In this document: one piece after another, positions 1 to 11,886 of the stretch
How positions within the stretch are numbered: position 1 is the stretch's first letter
Layout: every line of letters starts with the position of its first letter
Source: Emmonsiellopsis sp. PD_33
Lineage: Eukaryota; Ascomycota; Eurotiomycetes; Onygenales; Ajellomycetaceae
Reading direction: 5' to 3'
Length of the DNA: 64,000 nt
NCBI GenBank assembly: GCA_032988165.1
Contig: JANTQF010000015.1
Coordinates: forward strand, 124,001 to 188,000
Notes under the pieces: generated by a model
Seen by the model: only the letters and a program-made list of their open reading frames with translations
Told to the model about the DNA's origin: nothing
Database searches by the model: none
Position numbers and translations under genes: made by a program

Positions 1-2350
1 AATTGGGGAGCCGGAGGGGTTGGTTGCGCATATTGGAAGGGGCCATTGCTTCGTGATATCCTCCTTGCCGCCGGTGCACCAAGTGAACCTCCTCAGCGCC
101 GCCTGTGGGTTAACTTTGAAGGGGCGGAAGAGTGTAGCGGGGGCAAATATGCAACATGCATCCCCCTGGACTATGCAATGGACCCGCAGAACGATGTTAT
201 CCTTGCATACGAGATGAATGATGCCGTTCTACCCCCTGATCACGGTTATCCCATTCGTCTCATTATCCCCGGTTGGGTTGGGGGACGTTGGGTGAAGTGG
301 CTCTCACGGATTTGGATATCTGAGAAAGAAAACGACAGCTATTACCACATTTACGACAATCGTGTGCTGCCCAGTTTCGTCATCGACAAAGACTCGGAAT
401 TCGCCCAGGTCATGTTTTCACACCCGAGCACTGCTGCTAACGAACAAGAATTGAATTCAGTAATTGTCAAGCCGGCGCATGGGGAGAAGCTGAATTTGAT
501 GGTGCAGAATAAGAAGAAGCGGAATGAGTACCGGATTGAAGGGTACGCCTATTGCGGGGGAGGCAACGAAGTCCAACGGGTTGAAGTCAGCTTGGATGGC
601 GGGGAAAATTGGCTTTATTGTATCCGCAAGGTATGTCGACAGGACGGATTTAATTTTTGGGTTTCATAGCTAATAGGAGGAAACTAGTTTCCTGAAGCCC
701 CTATTCGCCATGGCAGGAAATTCTGGGCTTGGGTGTACTGGCATGTCGATGTCGACATTGCTCATTTGGCTAGAGCATCTGAAATCATAGTAAGATGCTT
801 CGACAGACTCAAGAATACCCAGCCCCCAAAGATCAATTGGAATATTATGGGGTGAGCGAATCAGGAATATAGTACTACTTCACGAAAATATTGAGCTGAC
901 CAGAATCTGGAACTGATTAGAATGTTGAATAATTCCTGGTACAGGGTCCGAACCAATATTATTCAGGATCCTGACTCTGGGGATCTGTCGATTACCTTCC
1001 AGCACCCGACTGAACCCGTAAACGGTACGGGTGGTTGGATGAAGCCGTCGACGGAAGACCAGATCGCCGAAATTCGACATGAATTAGCCGCGCCCCAGAA
1101 ACAGTTCACGCGCGAGGAGATTGAGAAACATAATACGGAGAAAGATTGTTGGATTGTCATTAACGGGAAGGTCTACGATGCAACGAGTGTTCTCAGTTGG
1201 CATCCTGGCGGTGTGCCTACAATCATGGCACATGCTGGAGCGGTGCATGCGGAGACCACAGAGCAATTTGAGAGTATTCATGACGACTACGCACAGAAGA
1301 AACTGAGCGGTAGGTTACCCAGCCATCATTGGTGCCAACAGATCAAGATATAGAGACAATAACTGACAGACAGTCGCAGAATGCGTGCTTGGGGTTGTCA
1401 CCGACAAAGCAAAAGATTTTATCAAGAAACAAAGTGAGGAGCTCGCAAAGGCGAAAGCTGGAGAAAAAAATTTGGAAAGGGGAATTCAACGCCATAAGTA
1501 CGCAAAGAATCTCCATGGCCCCATCCCTTGTTTATGCTGAGATTAACGCAACACCAGATGGACCCAAGTCCACTTCCGCAAACGCGAGAAGATCTCCGAA
1601 GATACTCGCCTCTACACATTCGCACTACCCCCTGGTACTAAGAGTCTCGGCCTAGAAACCTGCCAACACGTCCAGCTAGGGTTCCATTTTAACGACAAAC
1701 TCGTCATCCGCCAATACACGCCCATCAGACCCATTTTCGAAAGCGAAGCAGACGGCACCTTCAAGCTCGCCGTCAAAACTTATTTCCCCGACGGCAAGCA
1801 ACCCGGCGGCACGATGAGCAATATCCTCGACTGCCTGCGCGAGAACGAAGAGGTGGAAGTCAAAGGTCCCACCGGCGAGATCAAGTATTTTGGCAACGGC
1901 CAGTTCAAGATTGACGGCAAAGAGCACAAGTTTGACAACGTCACCCTTATCCTCGGCGGATCTGGGATAACGCCGGGCTACCAGCTAATCGCGCGTATCC
2001 TACAGTCACACGCCATCGCCGGCGGTAAGAAGGATCCAACGAAGATCCGGGTGATCGATGCAAACAAGACGGAAGATGATATTCTGCTCATCGATGAGCT
2101 GAATCAGTTTGCGAAGGAGCATCCGGATCAGTTTAGCATTGTGCATGTGATTGCGCAACCGAAGCGGGAGTTGCAACAGGGGATGGTTAAGGGGTTGGTG
2201 AATCGGGAGGTTATAAGGCAGCATGGGTTTAAGCCGGGGAAAGGGAATGTTGCGTTGTTGTGTGGCCCGCTGGGGTTGATCAAGTTTGCGGCATTGCCTA
2301 ATTTGAAGGAGTGGGGGTATCAGGAGGATGTTGACCTTTTTGGGTTTTAA
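1..2350 (+). CDS. Assimilatory nitrate reductase, 5'-truncated by window edge
   Basis: Reduces nitrate to nitrite in the cytosol as the first step of nitrate assimilation. Exons read as <1-630, 688-851, 921-1309, 1380-1497 and 1558-2350; all four introns (57-70 nt) have GT..AG ends and keep frame, giving 697 visible residues. The family is about 870 residues, so roughly 170-200 N-terminal residues, including the first part of the molybdopterin domain, lie outside the window. Visible in order: the rest of the Mo-cofactor domain (NWGAGGV, RKFWAWVYWHVDV), its dimerisation part ending NWNIMGMLNNSWYRV, a cytochrome b5 domain with the haem-ligand HPGG and a second His in FESIH, the FAD domain with RQYTP and PGGTMS, and the NAD(P)H domain with GGSGITP and a CGP motif near the C-terminus. 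No frameshift or internal stop. Whether it is the main niaD or a second paralogue cannot be decided: promoter and niiA/crnA neighbours are not visible. Confidence 0.93.
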
Positions 2351-2399
2351 AAGGATTTTTTATGTTGTACAAGTTCCAGTTTACAGTGCCATGCATCCA

Positions 2400-5300
2400 C
2401 ATGTTGCCTTTTTATTTATCAAGTCATCCCTTAGTGATTTGAAGTCACATGATCAATTGGAGTTCTACATCAAAGCTTCTATATAGGCCTTTTTATAAGG
2501 CCTGAAGTGAATGAAAAATAATCTTAGAGGTCAAAAAAAAAGCCCCTGACCTGCTGTAAAATAAGATACTATAGGATAAAGCATGAAATCTATGAAATAC
2601 TAGATTAGAGATTAAAGAATGAAACTCAACTACAACTAAAGACTATCTATCTCTTTCTCTTTAAAGACTCTATAGAAGATTCATTAGTATTACTATTAGA
2701 AGAAGAAGAAGTATTCTTAGTATTAAAGTTCTTCTAATTATTATTAGAGAAGATAATAAAGGTCTCACCCCCTGAGCTTGAACCCCTAGAAGATGTTAAA
2801 GATTTAATATCAGATAGAGATAAATTCAGAGATCTGAGAGTATAGTCTCTTTCTTCTCTTTAAAGATTTTATGACCCAATCTAGTACATATAGAAATAGC
2901 TTACTTGATGTAGCATTTTCACTATCTTTTTCTTTTTTTTTATTAATATCTATTCTAGTATCTTCTTCATCTTTAGTAGTGGATGACAGAAGGGGTGAAG
3001 ACCTTAATAGAGTTAATAAAGATTTATTAGTAAAGAAGATAGTAACTTAAGAAATGCTTAGAATTATAATAGTAGAGACTTTATACTACTTAATAGCTTT
3101 ATTACTAGAAGGAAGAAAAAGTAAGTTAGTAAATATAAAGCTAGATATTAAGTAAGAATATACTAAATAGGGGTAATAGAGTTAATAGGGTTAAAGCTAG
3201 AGATAATAGAGACACTAATATTATCTAGGTAAATAAATTACTTGATGATTATAATAAGAAATTTCTTTTCTTTATGAGTAAAAAATCTAATAGTATTACC
3301 ACTAATGAAAATTAAATTTCTAATATGTGATAGAGGGATATAGCTCTAACATGAAGATCCTAAAAAGATATAATAAATATTAAAAACTTTAAACTTAGAG
3401 TACTTATTACTACTATAATCTCTATAGATCTTGATGGTAACCTTAAAAATATAATTAGAATAATCAGTAAGTATATTATAGTGAGTAGTATAAATAATAA
3501 TAGTGAATAAAGATGGATTATTAGAGCTAATACTAATCTTTATATACTTAGAGAAACTGATAGCTCTGAGGCCTAACTAAGAATGAAAAGATAAGATTAT
3601 TATAATAATATTAGATGTAGTAGCTATATTAATTATAAAAATATACTTTATAGTTAGAGTACTCTCAGCCTAAATAAATATATTCTTTATGAAATTCAAC
3701 TAACTGAAATTATAGATCTAAAGCACTACAGATATCTTTAACTCAACCTTAAAATCTAAGATGTTATGGAGGATAGTAGGGATGATGAAGATATTTACCT
3801 TAATATTTCTATCTAATAGAATATAGCTATTAAGATTAGTGATGATAAAACTACTGAAGATAAAGATATAAATTTAGAGCTAAAATTAAGATATTATGAG
3901 AGAGATAGGGAGATATAATAAATTTAATAAAGAGTTAAAAAAAGAAATAAAGAGGCTAGATATAGATATTAAAATTAAAAGTAAAGAACTTTAGAATAAA
4001 CTATATTATTTATAATCTAATAGTGATTTATATTACTTATAAGCATCAAAATCTAATGATAATTTATAGTATGTAAGAGAGTAATATGAAGCTGATTATA
4101 CAAGAAAACTGAATCTTAAAGATTGATTTTAATGTAACTAAGTAATTAACCCTATAATTTATTGATTATCATTATAAAAGTAGGCTGTATAGGAAATTAA
4201 AGCTGAACTATTATAATCATAAAATTCTTTATATTACTTAATAATTTAATTTAATATAGAAGTTACATCTTACTATTAAATAGCTTATCATTTAATTAGA
4301 TCTTTAGATACTGAAGGAAATAAGTAAGAAAAATCATGTAGAATTTATTATAAATATCATACTATAAATTCAGATTATACATACATATAAGAGGTATATC
4401 TTATTTGATTTATAGAATTAAAGGCTGAATTGATATAGTATTCTAAGCTCATATAAATTTTTATATAACCTTATAGTGCTAATTATCATTCTATTTACTC
4501 ACATCAATTAATAGATATTTAATAGGCTTATTAAGCAAACAATTCAGAAGGTCCTCATTAAGGCAAGCAACAGTATTATTAGTAGATGTAAGAATTACCT
4601 ATTCTTGAAAATAACCTCTCTGATAGAACTGATCCTATAAACTTAAATATACCTAATTAATGAATTTATTAATCTTAAAGGTCTAGTATAGCTTAGAGGA
4701 AATTAGCTGATAGCCCTGAAGAGCTACATTATATGACATACAGACTAACTAATCTGTAAAGAATCTATCTTTAGAGGTAGTAGTCAAAAGATGTATGTTC
4801 TAGTAAAGATGAAGTATATAAAGAGAGAACTAAATCTTAGCATACTATATATAAGTATTTACTGTGTTATTTTATGTACTGTAGAGGATGATGGGTAAAA
4901 TCTACTGAAAATCATTATTAAAAATAGTTGGAATGTCACTGAAGTTATTATCATCTTCAGATAAATTAATTTGAAAATTATAAAGAGTTCAATTAATAGT
5001 ATCAAAAATGTAGTAGTAAGTTATTAAAGTTTTATTCTAGATAATAAGAGAAATTTAATGAAGAAGCTTAACCAGCTAAGTACTATATAATATATTGTAA
5101 GTTAATATAGATAAGATGTTAATAGGGATATAAAAGTACTTATAAGTAATATAACTATTAAAAAAAAGCTAAATAATAATATTTATACTAGTAATATAGA
5201 GTATGATCTGATCTAGAGATTATAGATAATTAATGAGAATATTATAAATAAATATCTTATCTATTCCATTAGAATTATTAAGAAAGAATGTTGTATTATA

Positions 5301-8300
5301 GAGATTAATATTTAAAGTTATAAAAATAATATTATAAGTTAAACACTAATTCTCATTGAATAGAGCTTTATATTCTTTAATTCTAATAGCTAATATCTAG
5401 TAATTATAAGTAAGCTTCTGTATGATCAGGGGGTTACTATCCTCCTTCAACTCCTATCTATAATGTAGCTTTAGTAGGCTCTGAGATTAAATATCTTTCA
5501 GCTTAAGACCCTTCTGGGCAAGCCCCTTTCAGATAAAATGAAGTCTGTAGTTGATAACTAACTTATAAAGAGTTCAGTCATTAAGTAGATTATAAGAGTA
5601 GGCTTTAAGGATGAAGTTTAGATCATCAGTGAATAAGATTAAAAAATAAGCCTAGATGTTAGTAATAGACAGTAAATCAGTATAAATAATAGTAAATATT
5701 AATATCCTTTAAAGTATCTTCCTAGTTTTTATTTCTAAAGTCTTCTTGAAGGTATATTCTCACTCATTTAAATTATCACACTAAATGATATCTCTTATGT
5801 AGTAGGCCTTTTAAAAAGTATCCTATCTGATACTAGTAACTATTAGTAGGTCATTAAAAGATTTAAGCCCCCTTAGAATAGTGAGTAAATAGTATAGATA
5901 GTATATATTATTATAAAAAGATATGAGAAGATATATTTACTTTATAATATTACTAATAGAATGCTCCTTCCAGTGCTTTCAGTATAAATTCTTTAAGTCC
6001 CAGGTGAAATAATATAGTATGTCATGATATAAATAGATAGATTCAGAATTATTATAATTATACTTAAAGAAAGTAAGTAAATAAGATGTTTAGCTATTAA
6101 AACAGTTAAGAGTAATCTTATAAGACTTCTTGAGGTCATACATAATATAATGCCTATCTGAAAGGTGAATGACAAGGCTTATATTCTCAGAATAGTAATT
6201 CTCTATACTGAAGTTTAGAGCCTGCCAGGCCATCTCAGTACAATTAATGTAATAACCTAGGTAGTACTCATAAATCTTATTATTACCTATATTAAAACTA
6301 ATGATAGCACAGTTGAAATCCTTCATAATATACTTATGAAGGTATTTAATAGTAGAGATATCAATATAGCATTTAATATTAATATAAATCTTATATTTCC
6401 AAGTTAAATAAGAGTTATAAGAGATGATTTATTTATTATCAACCTTAATAGAGCTAGCTTTATTCAAGTTGTAGGTAAAGTGATAGCTACTTTCATAATA
6501 ATAATATTAGAGATATTATAATTAGTAAATAGTTATCTTCTTAGTAAAAGACTTAGAGAACTATTTGATGCAACAAACCTTATTATTAATATCCCTCTTA
6601 CAGTAGAAAGTATTAAGGTTGAAATGTAGACTACAGGGCCTATATAGCAGCTATTTAGTAATAATATTATAGAGTAACTATTCTTCTGGCCTCTTAGAAT
6701 CTAATACCTCAGTAGATATAATATCATTTATCCTCTCAATAAAATATAAGTTATCATTCAGTTAGTATAGAGTATAAGAATGAGGTAGCCCTCTCTTCTA
6801 ATACTTAATTATCTAAATATAAATAATATATTTATTTAGAGTATTATCTTTAATCTCATAAAGTAGGATCTGATTCTTTATATTAAAGATTTTAGCAACT
6901 AAATCAGATTAATTATTTTAATGCTGTATAGACTTCTTATTATTATTATAAAGAAGCTCAGATTGAATCTCCTCTTACTCAGAGTTTACAGTAAAGATAA
7001 TAAATAGAGTAGGCTTATAAAAGTAACACATTAAAGCCATAGAACTCTAATAGATATTTTAATAATAATAGGACCTTTTAATAAACTAAGTAAGTAGTAT
7101 ATTATAATTAATATTACTAGTATTAGTATTATTCTGCATCTAAAGTCAGGAAGAGCTATAGAGATCCACATGGAGCTTCAACTAGTTATAAAGGTGAAAT
7201 TTAAGTTTAGAGTTATTAATAGCTAGCCATATATTTAGTAGTTATTACTGGAAGAGGAACCAGCTATAATGAGAAAAATTAAAGAAATTAGTATGAGTAT
7301 AAAGTTAATAATAATAGAACTAAGTAATAATCAGATTTATATACTTATAAAGTACATCTAGGAAATAGAAAGCTAATTAGTAAATCAAAACATTAAAATA
7401 TATATAAAGTAGGACTAACCTTCAGCTGTCAAATCACTCAGAGTTATATAATATAAATAGTTAAACTCTTCAGTAGAATAGAATAGAGCATACACCAAAG
7501 AAAAGAAGAGAGAATGTTGAAAATAAATGAAAATATAAGAGTAAGCTATTAAATTTAATATAAAGTCTATTATTATAAATCTCAAGAAGAACTCTATAAA
7601 ATTTAAAGCTAGATCATCCTCTTAAAGCTTCTAAAGTATAATATAATAGCTTGATAGATCCTCAGTAATAAGAGTCTAATGGAGATAGAGACACATATTT
7701 CTATAACTAATACTAGAGAATTTCTAGATTATATCAGGTATGAATAGAATAAGCTTATTAGCAGTAATAAGTAGATTATAATAATACCTCTTATTCTTAT
7801 TTAATATGAGATGAAGGAAAGAATTCAGATGCAGATAAAAAGACTTATTAATACTATTATATAGAATATTCTTAATCTAATAGAGGATGCTAATAAAGAG
7901 GTTATTTAAATAAATATAGATATTAAGTAAGATGATAATCTCATATCATTTAGACTTAAAATTTCAACTCTAAATGTAATCTCAGACAGTCTTCTAAGAA
8001 TTAAGAAAATAAAGTTAAATAAAAGTAGCAGGGCTCATATCTGACTTTAATGACTTTATTATATAATAAATACTGCTCTGGACCTGCATGATATATAAAT
8101 ATTTACTAGCTAAAAAATAAAGAGAGAATTTAAAATTAATAGAGGCAAATAATAATAATAAATTAATTAAATGTATATTCTGGAAGAAGAAAAATGATAA
8201 CTTATAGACCTTAAAAAAGAAAGAGTAAATAATAGACTCTTCAATAAACTTAGATATAGGAGGAGAAGTGAAGATAATCCTTTCATTTTTATAATAATTA

Positions 8301-10120
8301 GTATAATTCTGAGAATATTTGATCTTGAGTAACTCAGAAGTCTAAAATAAAATGTCACAAACAGAACAGATCTTATTTATATACTTAAAATTTAGAGGTT
8401 CTTAGCAGGCAGTATTAGATAATGAAGTAAGAATGAAGGAAATATTAAATATAGAGTAAATAAAGTATTAAATAATATCTATATTAACTGTTAGGAGACC
8501 ATTAAAATGCTGAAGATAGATATTATAGGTAAAATATAAAAAAGTACTTTAAGACTCTTTATTATCATAATAGTTCAGATAATAACTAAATTAGCTATTA
8601 AAAAAGACTTAAAATTATAATTCTTATAGTAATAAATAACAGCAACATCTCAGTAATTCTAATAGTATTTTTCATGATAATTCAACAAAGAGATCTCACA
8701 TATAATACACTTAATAATAATCCTGGCTCTGACACCTTTCCTACAGGCAGTGCAATAATTACTCTAGTAGTCAGGCAGAGGTTTAAGGTTATAGTCAGTA
8801 TAAAGTAAAAGTATCTAAGTAATAATAATAGTATTAGATCTAATTGAAACTTTATAAGCAGCCTGACACCCATCATAATATTTATACTAGAAGCTTGGAA
8901 GCTAGTGATGATAATCTGAGTAAATATAGCTTTTACTCAGAGTAAACCTGAAGGAGATAGACACTAAAGAGATAGTTATTCTAGTTAAACTTAAATATAC
9001 TGAATATTAGGTATATTAAGAATTAATAGTATATTACTTGTAATAGTTATTATAGGTATAATAAGAAATAAAAGTCTAAACTAATGATAATACAGAGCTC
9101 AGAGAGATCTTAGATATAAAAATTAGAAGAGAAGAAGATACTGAATTTACTATAGAAAGAATAGAGGATAAAAAACTCTGAAAAAATAAAATAATAAAAA
9201 ATATAATGATAAAAAGTGAGAAATAATATTTAAATAAAAATAAAGTAAGATAGATAAAGATATAAATAGTAAAAAATATAGAGAATAATAGATAATGAAA
9301 GAGACTAATAAAAAGTAGTAGATAATAGAATATATATATACATACTAAATGAAGATATTAATGAATTCAATCTAAAATAACCCCATAAATTTTATAATTT
9401 TATAAATGAAATTAATAATTTAATGCTAATACTAAGAATGTAGAGAGGCAGCAGACTAAAACTAAAAAGAGGAAAGAAATTAGTGATGAATGATTAAAAA
9501 GTAGAATTTATAAAGAAAGTATATAATATATAGATATATAGATAATATTAGAATTAATAAAGATAATAGAAGAGATAATTAAAATATTAGTTTATTTTAT
9601 ATATCTAATAATTATAGATCTCATACTTAACTCACTATAATAATCAAATAAATATAATAAATAAAAAAGAGACAGGCTGTACAGACAGCATCAGCATAAC
9701 TAATAAAGCTATAGAGATAGATTGTACTAGTATAATTAATATAGTAATAAACTATATTAGTATTACTAGCTTAGTAGGTAAAATAGAAATAAATAATATT
9801 AGTATAGTTAACTAAGCTACCTCATCTATCTGTTCAGACCTCAAAATCTCAATAAAATTAACAGGAAGGCTAGAACCTGGGATGTCATTAAGGGCATTAT
9901 AATAAGAGATGCTGAATGGATCCCAAATAACCACTAAAAATAGTAAGAAAACTGACAGACTGAAGATTAAATAGAGCCTAGAAGATAGTAGAGGGTACTC
10001 AGTAGAAGGGATAAATATACTAATAGTATAGACATAGGAGATATATATATAGTAAAGAGGTAGAACATGTAGGACATTAAGAATAGAAGGAAAGGAGGAG
10101 GTTGAGGTAGAGAGACTAAA
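2400..10120. repeat. AT-rich block of decayed transposon sequence, RIP-like
   Basis: About 7.7 kb of very AT-rich DNA begins some 50-150 bp after the nitrate reductase stop. Stop codons are frequent in all six frames, TpA is abundant, and the only open frames are 60-80 codons. This is the look of repeats hit by C-to-T mutation at CpA, as in RIP. Short patches resembling degraded protein survive (for example a cysteine-rich patch on the minus strand near 8640-8860), but no family could be named with confidence and no clear terminal repeats were found at the two edges. It may contain more than one element. The right edge is gradual: normal composition returns between about 10080 and 10440. Confidence 0.8.
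8640..8940 (-). pseudogene. Cysteine-rich patch in decayed repeat, possibly a transposase zinc finger
   Basis: On the minus strand one frame reads through with only a few stops, all explainable by C-to-T change of Gln, Arg or Trp codons. It holds a C-x2-C, then about 12 residues, a second C-x2-C and then NYHEKYY (CTACRKGVRARIIIKCIIC, followed by ISLLNYHEKYY). A paired C-x2-C arrangement ending in a Tyr-His pair is seen in the C-terminal zinc-binding tail of some DDE transposases such as piggyBac-like ones. That assignment is inference from spacing only; the rest of such a protein was not recovered. Confidence 0.25.
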
Positions 10121-10440
10121 TACACCATGTGATCAAAAGGTGGTGAGTAAAAGGATGCTAAAATACAAGTATTTTCCCAACATTCCCTCACTAAGATACT
10201 GTTCTGCTGACCCAACCGAGAACATACATATATGATGTCCAGGGAAGCAAGAAGAAATGAGAGGATGGGCGGCGAGGATTCCGGCCTGTCATTCATAGTC
10301 CATGAATCGTAATGGGCATGCTCTGGGAAAGTTTTATCTGGCCATTGCTTGGAGGTCTGTGGAGATATGTTCCTTGCTTTAGGCATTGATATGATGATAA
10401 TGTAAATTGTAATGCATCCTGATGAATACAAGAAGTTACC

Positions 10441-11049
10441 TTCTAATCACATCCTCCCTTTCAACATCATCTCTGCCCTGACATGGTGGTGTATACAACT
10501 ATGTTCTCATCGATCGAAAGATGAGCTGAATTTTTTTGAAAAACAAAAAAAAAGTGAATATGAGTGGAAAAAATAAAGGAAGGAGAAAGGAAAAGCCTTT
10601 CGTTGTGTCACTTGTGTGGCAATGCCAGGCGCTAGGCGCTGCCAGAACGCCAGAGCATCAAAAGGCGGCAGCCACAAAGCTTGTTTTGAGGATGTGGGAT
10701 GTGGAAGTTCAGGATGGATACGTAGCTCGAGGACGATGCTCGACTCCAAAGTAACAAGAATACGAGGGTTTCCTATGGGGGAATAAGAGAAGCGAATTTA
10801 TAATGTAGAATGCAGTGTTTTGCGTTATAGTCAGATTATTGGCCTGAGTATTTATTAAAAAAATAAAAGGGGCTATCAGAATCGAGGCACAAAACCTCTA
10901 GGTATAAGACATATAGCTCCATCCCAACACGACAAAGTATCATAATCGCCATGTCAAACCCACTTTGCAGCGTTTCCAAAACTTATCAGAAAACTCCACC
11001 CCATCTCTATTTTTGCTCAGAGGAGAATCCTAGCACTGAGTCAATATAC
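10441..11049. other. Intergenic, no gene supported
   Basis: Between the AT-rich block and the repeat-protein gene. Composition is ordinary. Short open frames on both strands (for example 10536-10754 +) show no family resemblance and no splice partners. The right part is the 3' flank of the minus-strand gene that ends at 11050. Confidence 0.5.
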
Positions 11050-11886
11050 TCATGCCTTGTTCCAGATAGCGGCATACTTGACACAGTCATCAGACTCGTA
11101 ACCGCTAACGACGGAAAGGACGTATCCCTTCTCGCTAAGTTCATCGAAAGTCTTCTGGTATCGCTCGGGGGTCAGGCCGTGGCGGGCCTGGAAGGCGGAA
11201 TCGGATTTCTCCCAGATGGCAGCGAACAAGGTTTCGCCATCAACAGTGTATCCGTTTACATGGATGGGTCGGAAGCCCTTGGCCAAGTTCTTGTCGAATT
11301 CTTCCTGGTAGCGCTTGGCGGTCAGGCCGAAGCGAGCAACCCAGGGAGTCTTGTCGTCGACCTTCTCCCAGATGGCCGCATAACGAGCCTCCTTGCCAAC
11401 AGCGTACCCACTGACGTAGGTGAGACGGTATCCCTCGTTGTCAACGAGCTGGTCGAAGACCCTCTGGAACCCGGAGGCAGACATCTGGGTCCGCTCCTGC
11501 CAGGCAGTCTTGGAGGATTTATCCCAGATGCTGGCGAAACGGGCCTCGCCGTCGACAGTGTACCCGTCAACAACTTGTGGTCGGTAGCCCTCGGCCCGCA
11601 GGCTAAGGAAGAGCGCGTGGTACTCAACAGCGTTGACCTCAGCGCGGGCGACGAAGTCGGGCTTCTTATCGTGCTGAACGAAGATGCCGGCGAAGCGGGG
11701 GCTATTGCTGTCGGTGTAGCCGTTGACATCGACGAGGCTGTAGTTCTTGGCCTCGAGTTCATCGAAGACCTTTTGGAATTTGTCGGCATCAAGGCCGTGG
11801 CGGGCTTCATAGGCGGCGGCGTTGACTTGGAGAGCGGTGGCAAGGGTCAGCGCTCCAGCGAGCGCGAGTTTCATGATGGAAGGCAT
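11050..11886 (-). CDS. Secreted protein of five tandem BTRD1-like repeats
   Basis: Single-exon gene of 278 residues. The first ATG is at 11886 (MPSIMKLALAG); a start at MKLALAG (11874) would also give a signal peptide. The upstream in-frame codon at 11895 is TTG and is not used here. An N-terminal hydrophobic stretch ending in VNAAA predicts secretion. The remainder is five imperfect repeats of about 45-53 residues, each with an ARHGL-type start, a YQ..FDEL helix, a GY....V.GY strand pair and AAIWEK at its end. This matches the bacterial tandem repeat domain 1 family (BTRD1, PF17660), also found in fungal secreted proteins such as the non-catalytic half of polyglycine hydrolases. No catalytic serine-hydrolase domain is attached, so this is a repeats-only form. 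The binding partner is unknown. The gene sits beside an AT-rich repeat block, a usual setting for accessory secreted proteins. Confidence 0.85.
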   Translation of the reverse strand: MPSIMKLALAGALTLATALQVNAAAYEARHGLDADKFQKVFDELEAKNYSLVDVNGYTDSNSPRFAGIFVQHDKKPDFVARAEVNAVEYHALFLSLRAEGYRPQVVDGYTVDGEARFASIWDKSSKTAWQERTQMSASGFQRVFDQLVDNEGYRLTYVSGYAVGKEARYAAIWEKVDDKTPWVARFGLTAKRYQEEFDKNLAKGFRPIHVNGYTVDGETLFAAIWEKSDSAFQARHGLTPERYQKTFDELSEKGYVLSVVSGYESDDCVKYAAIWNKA

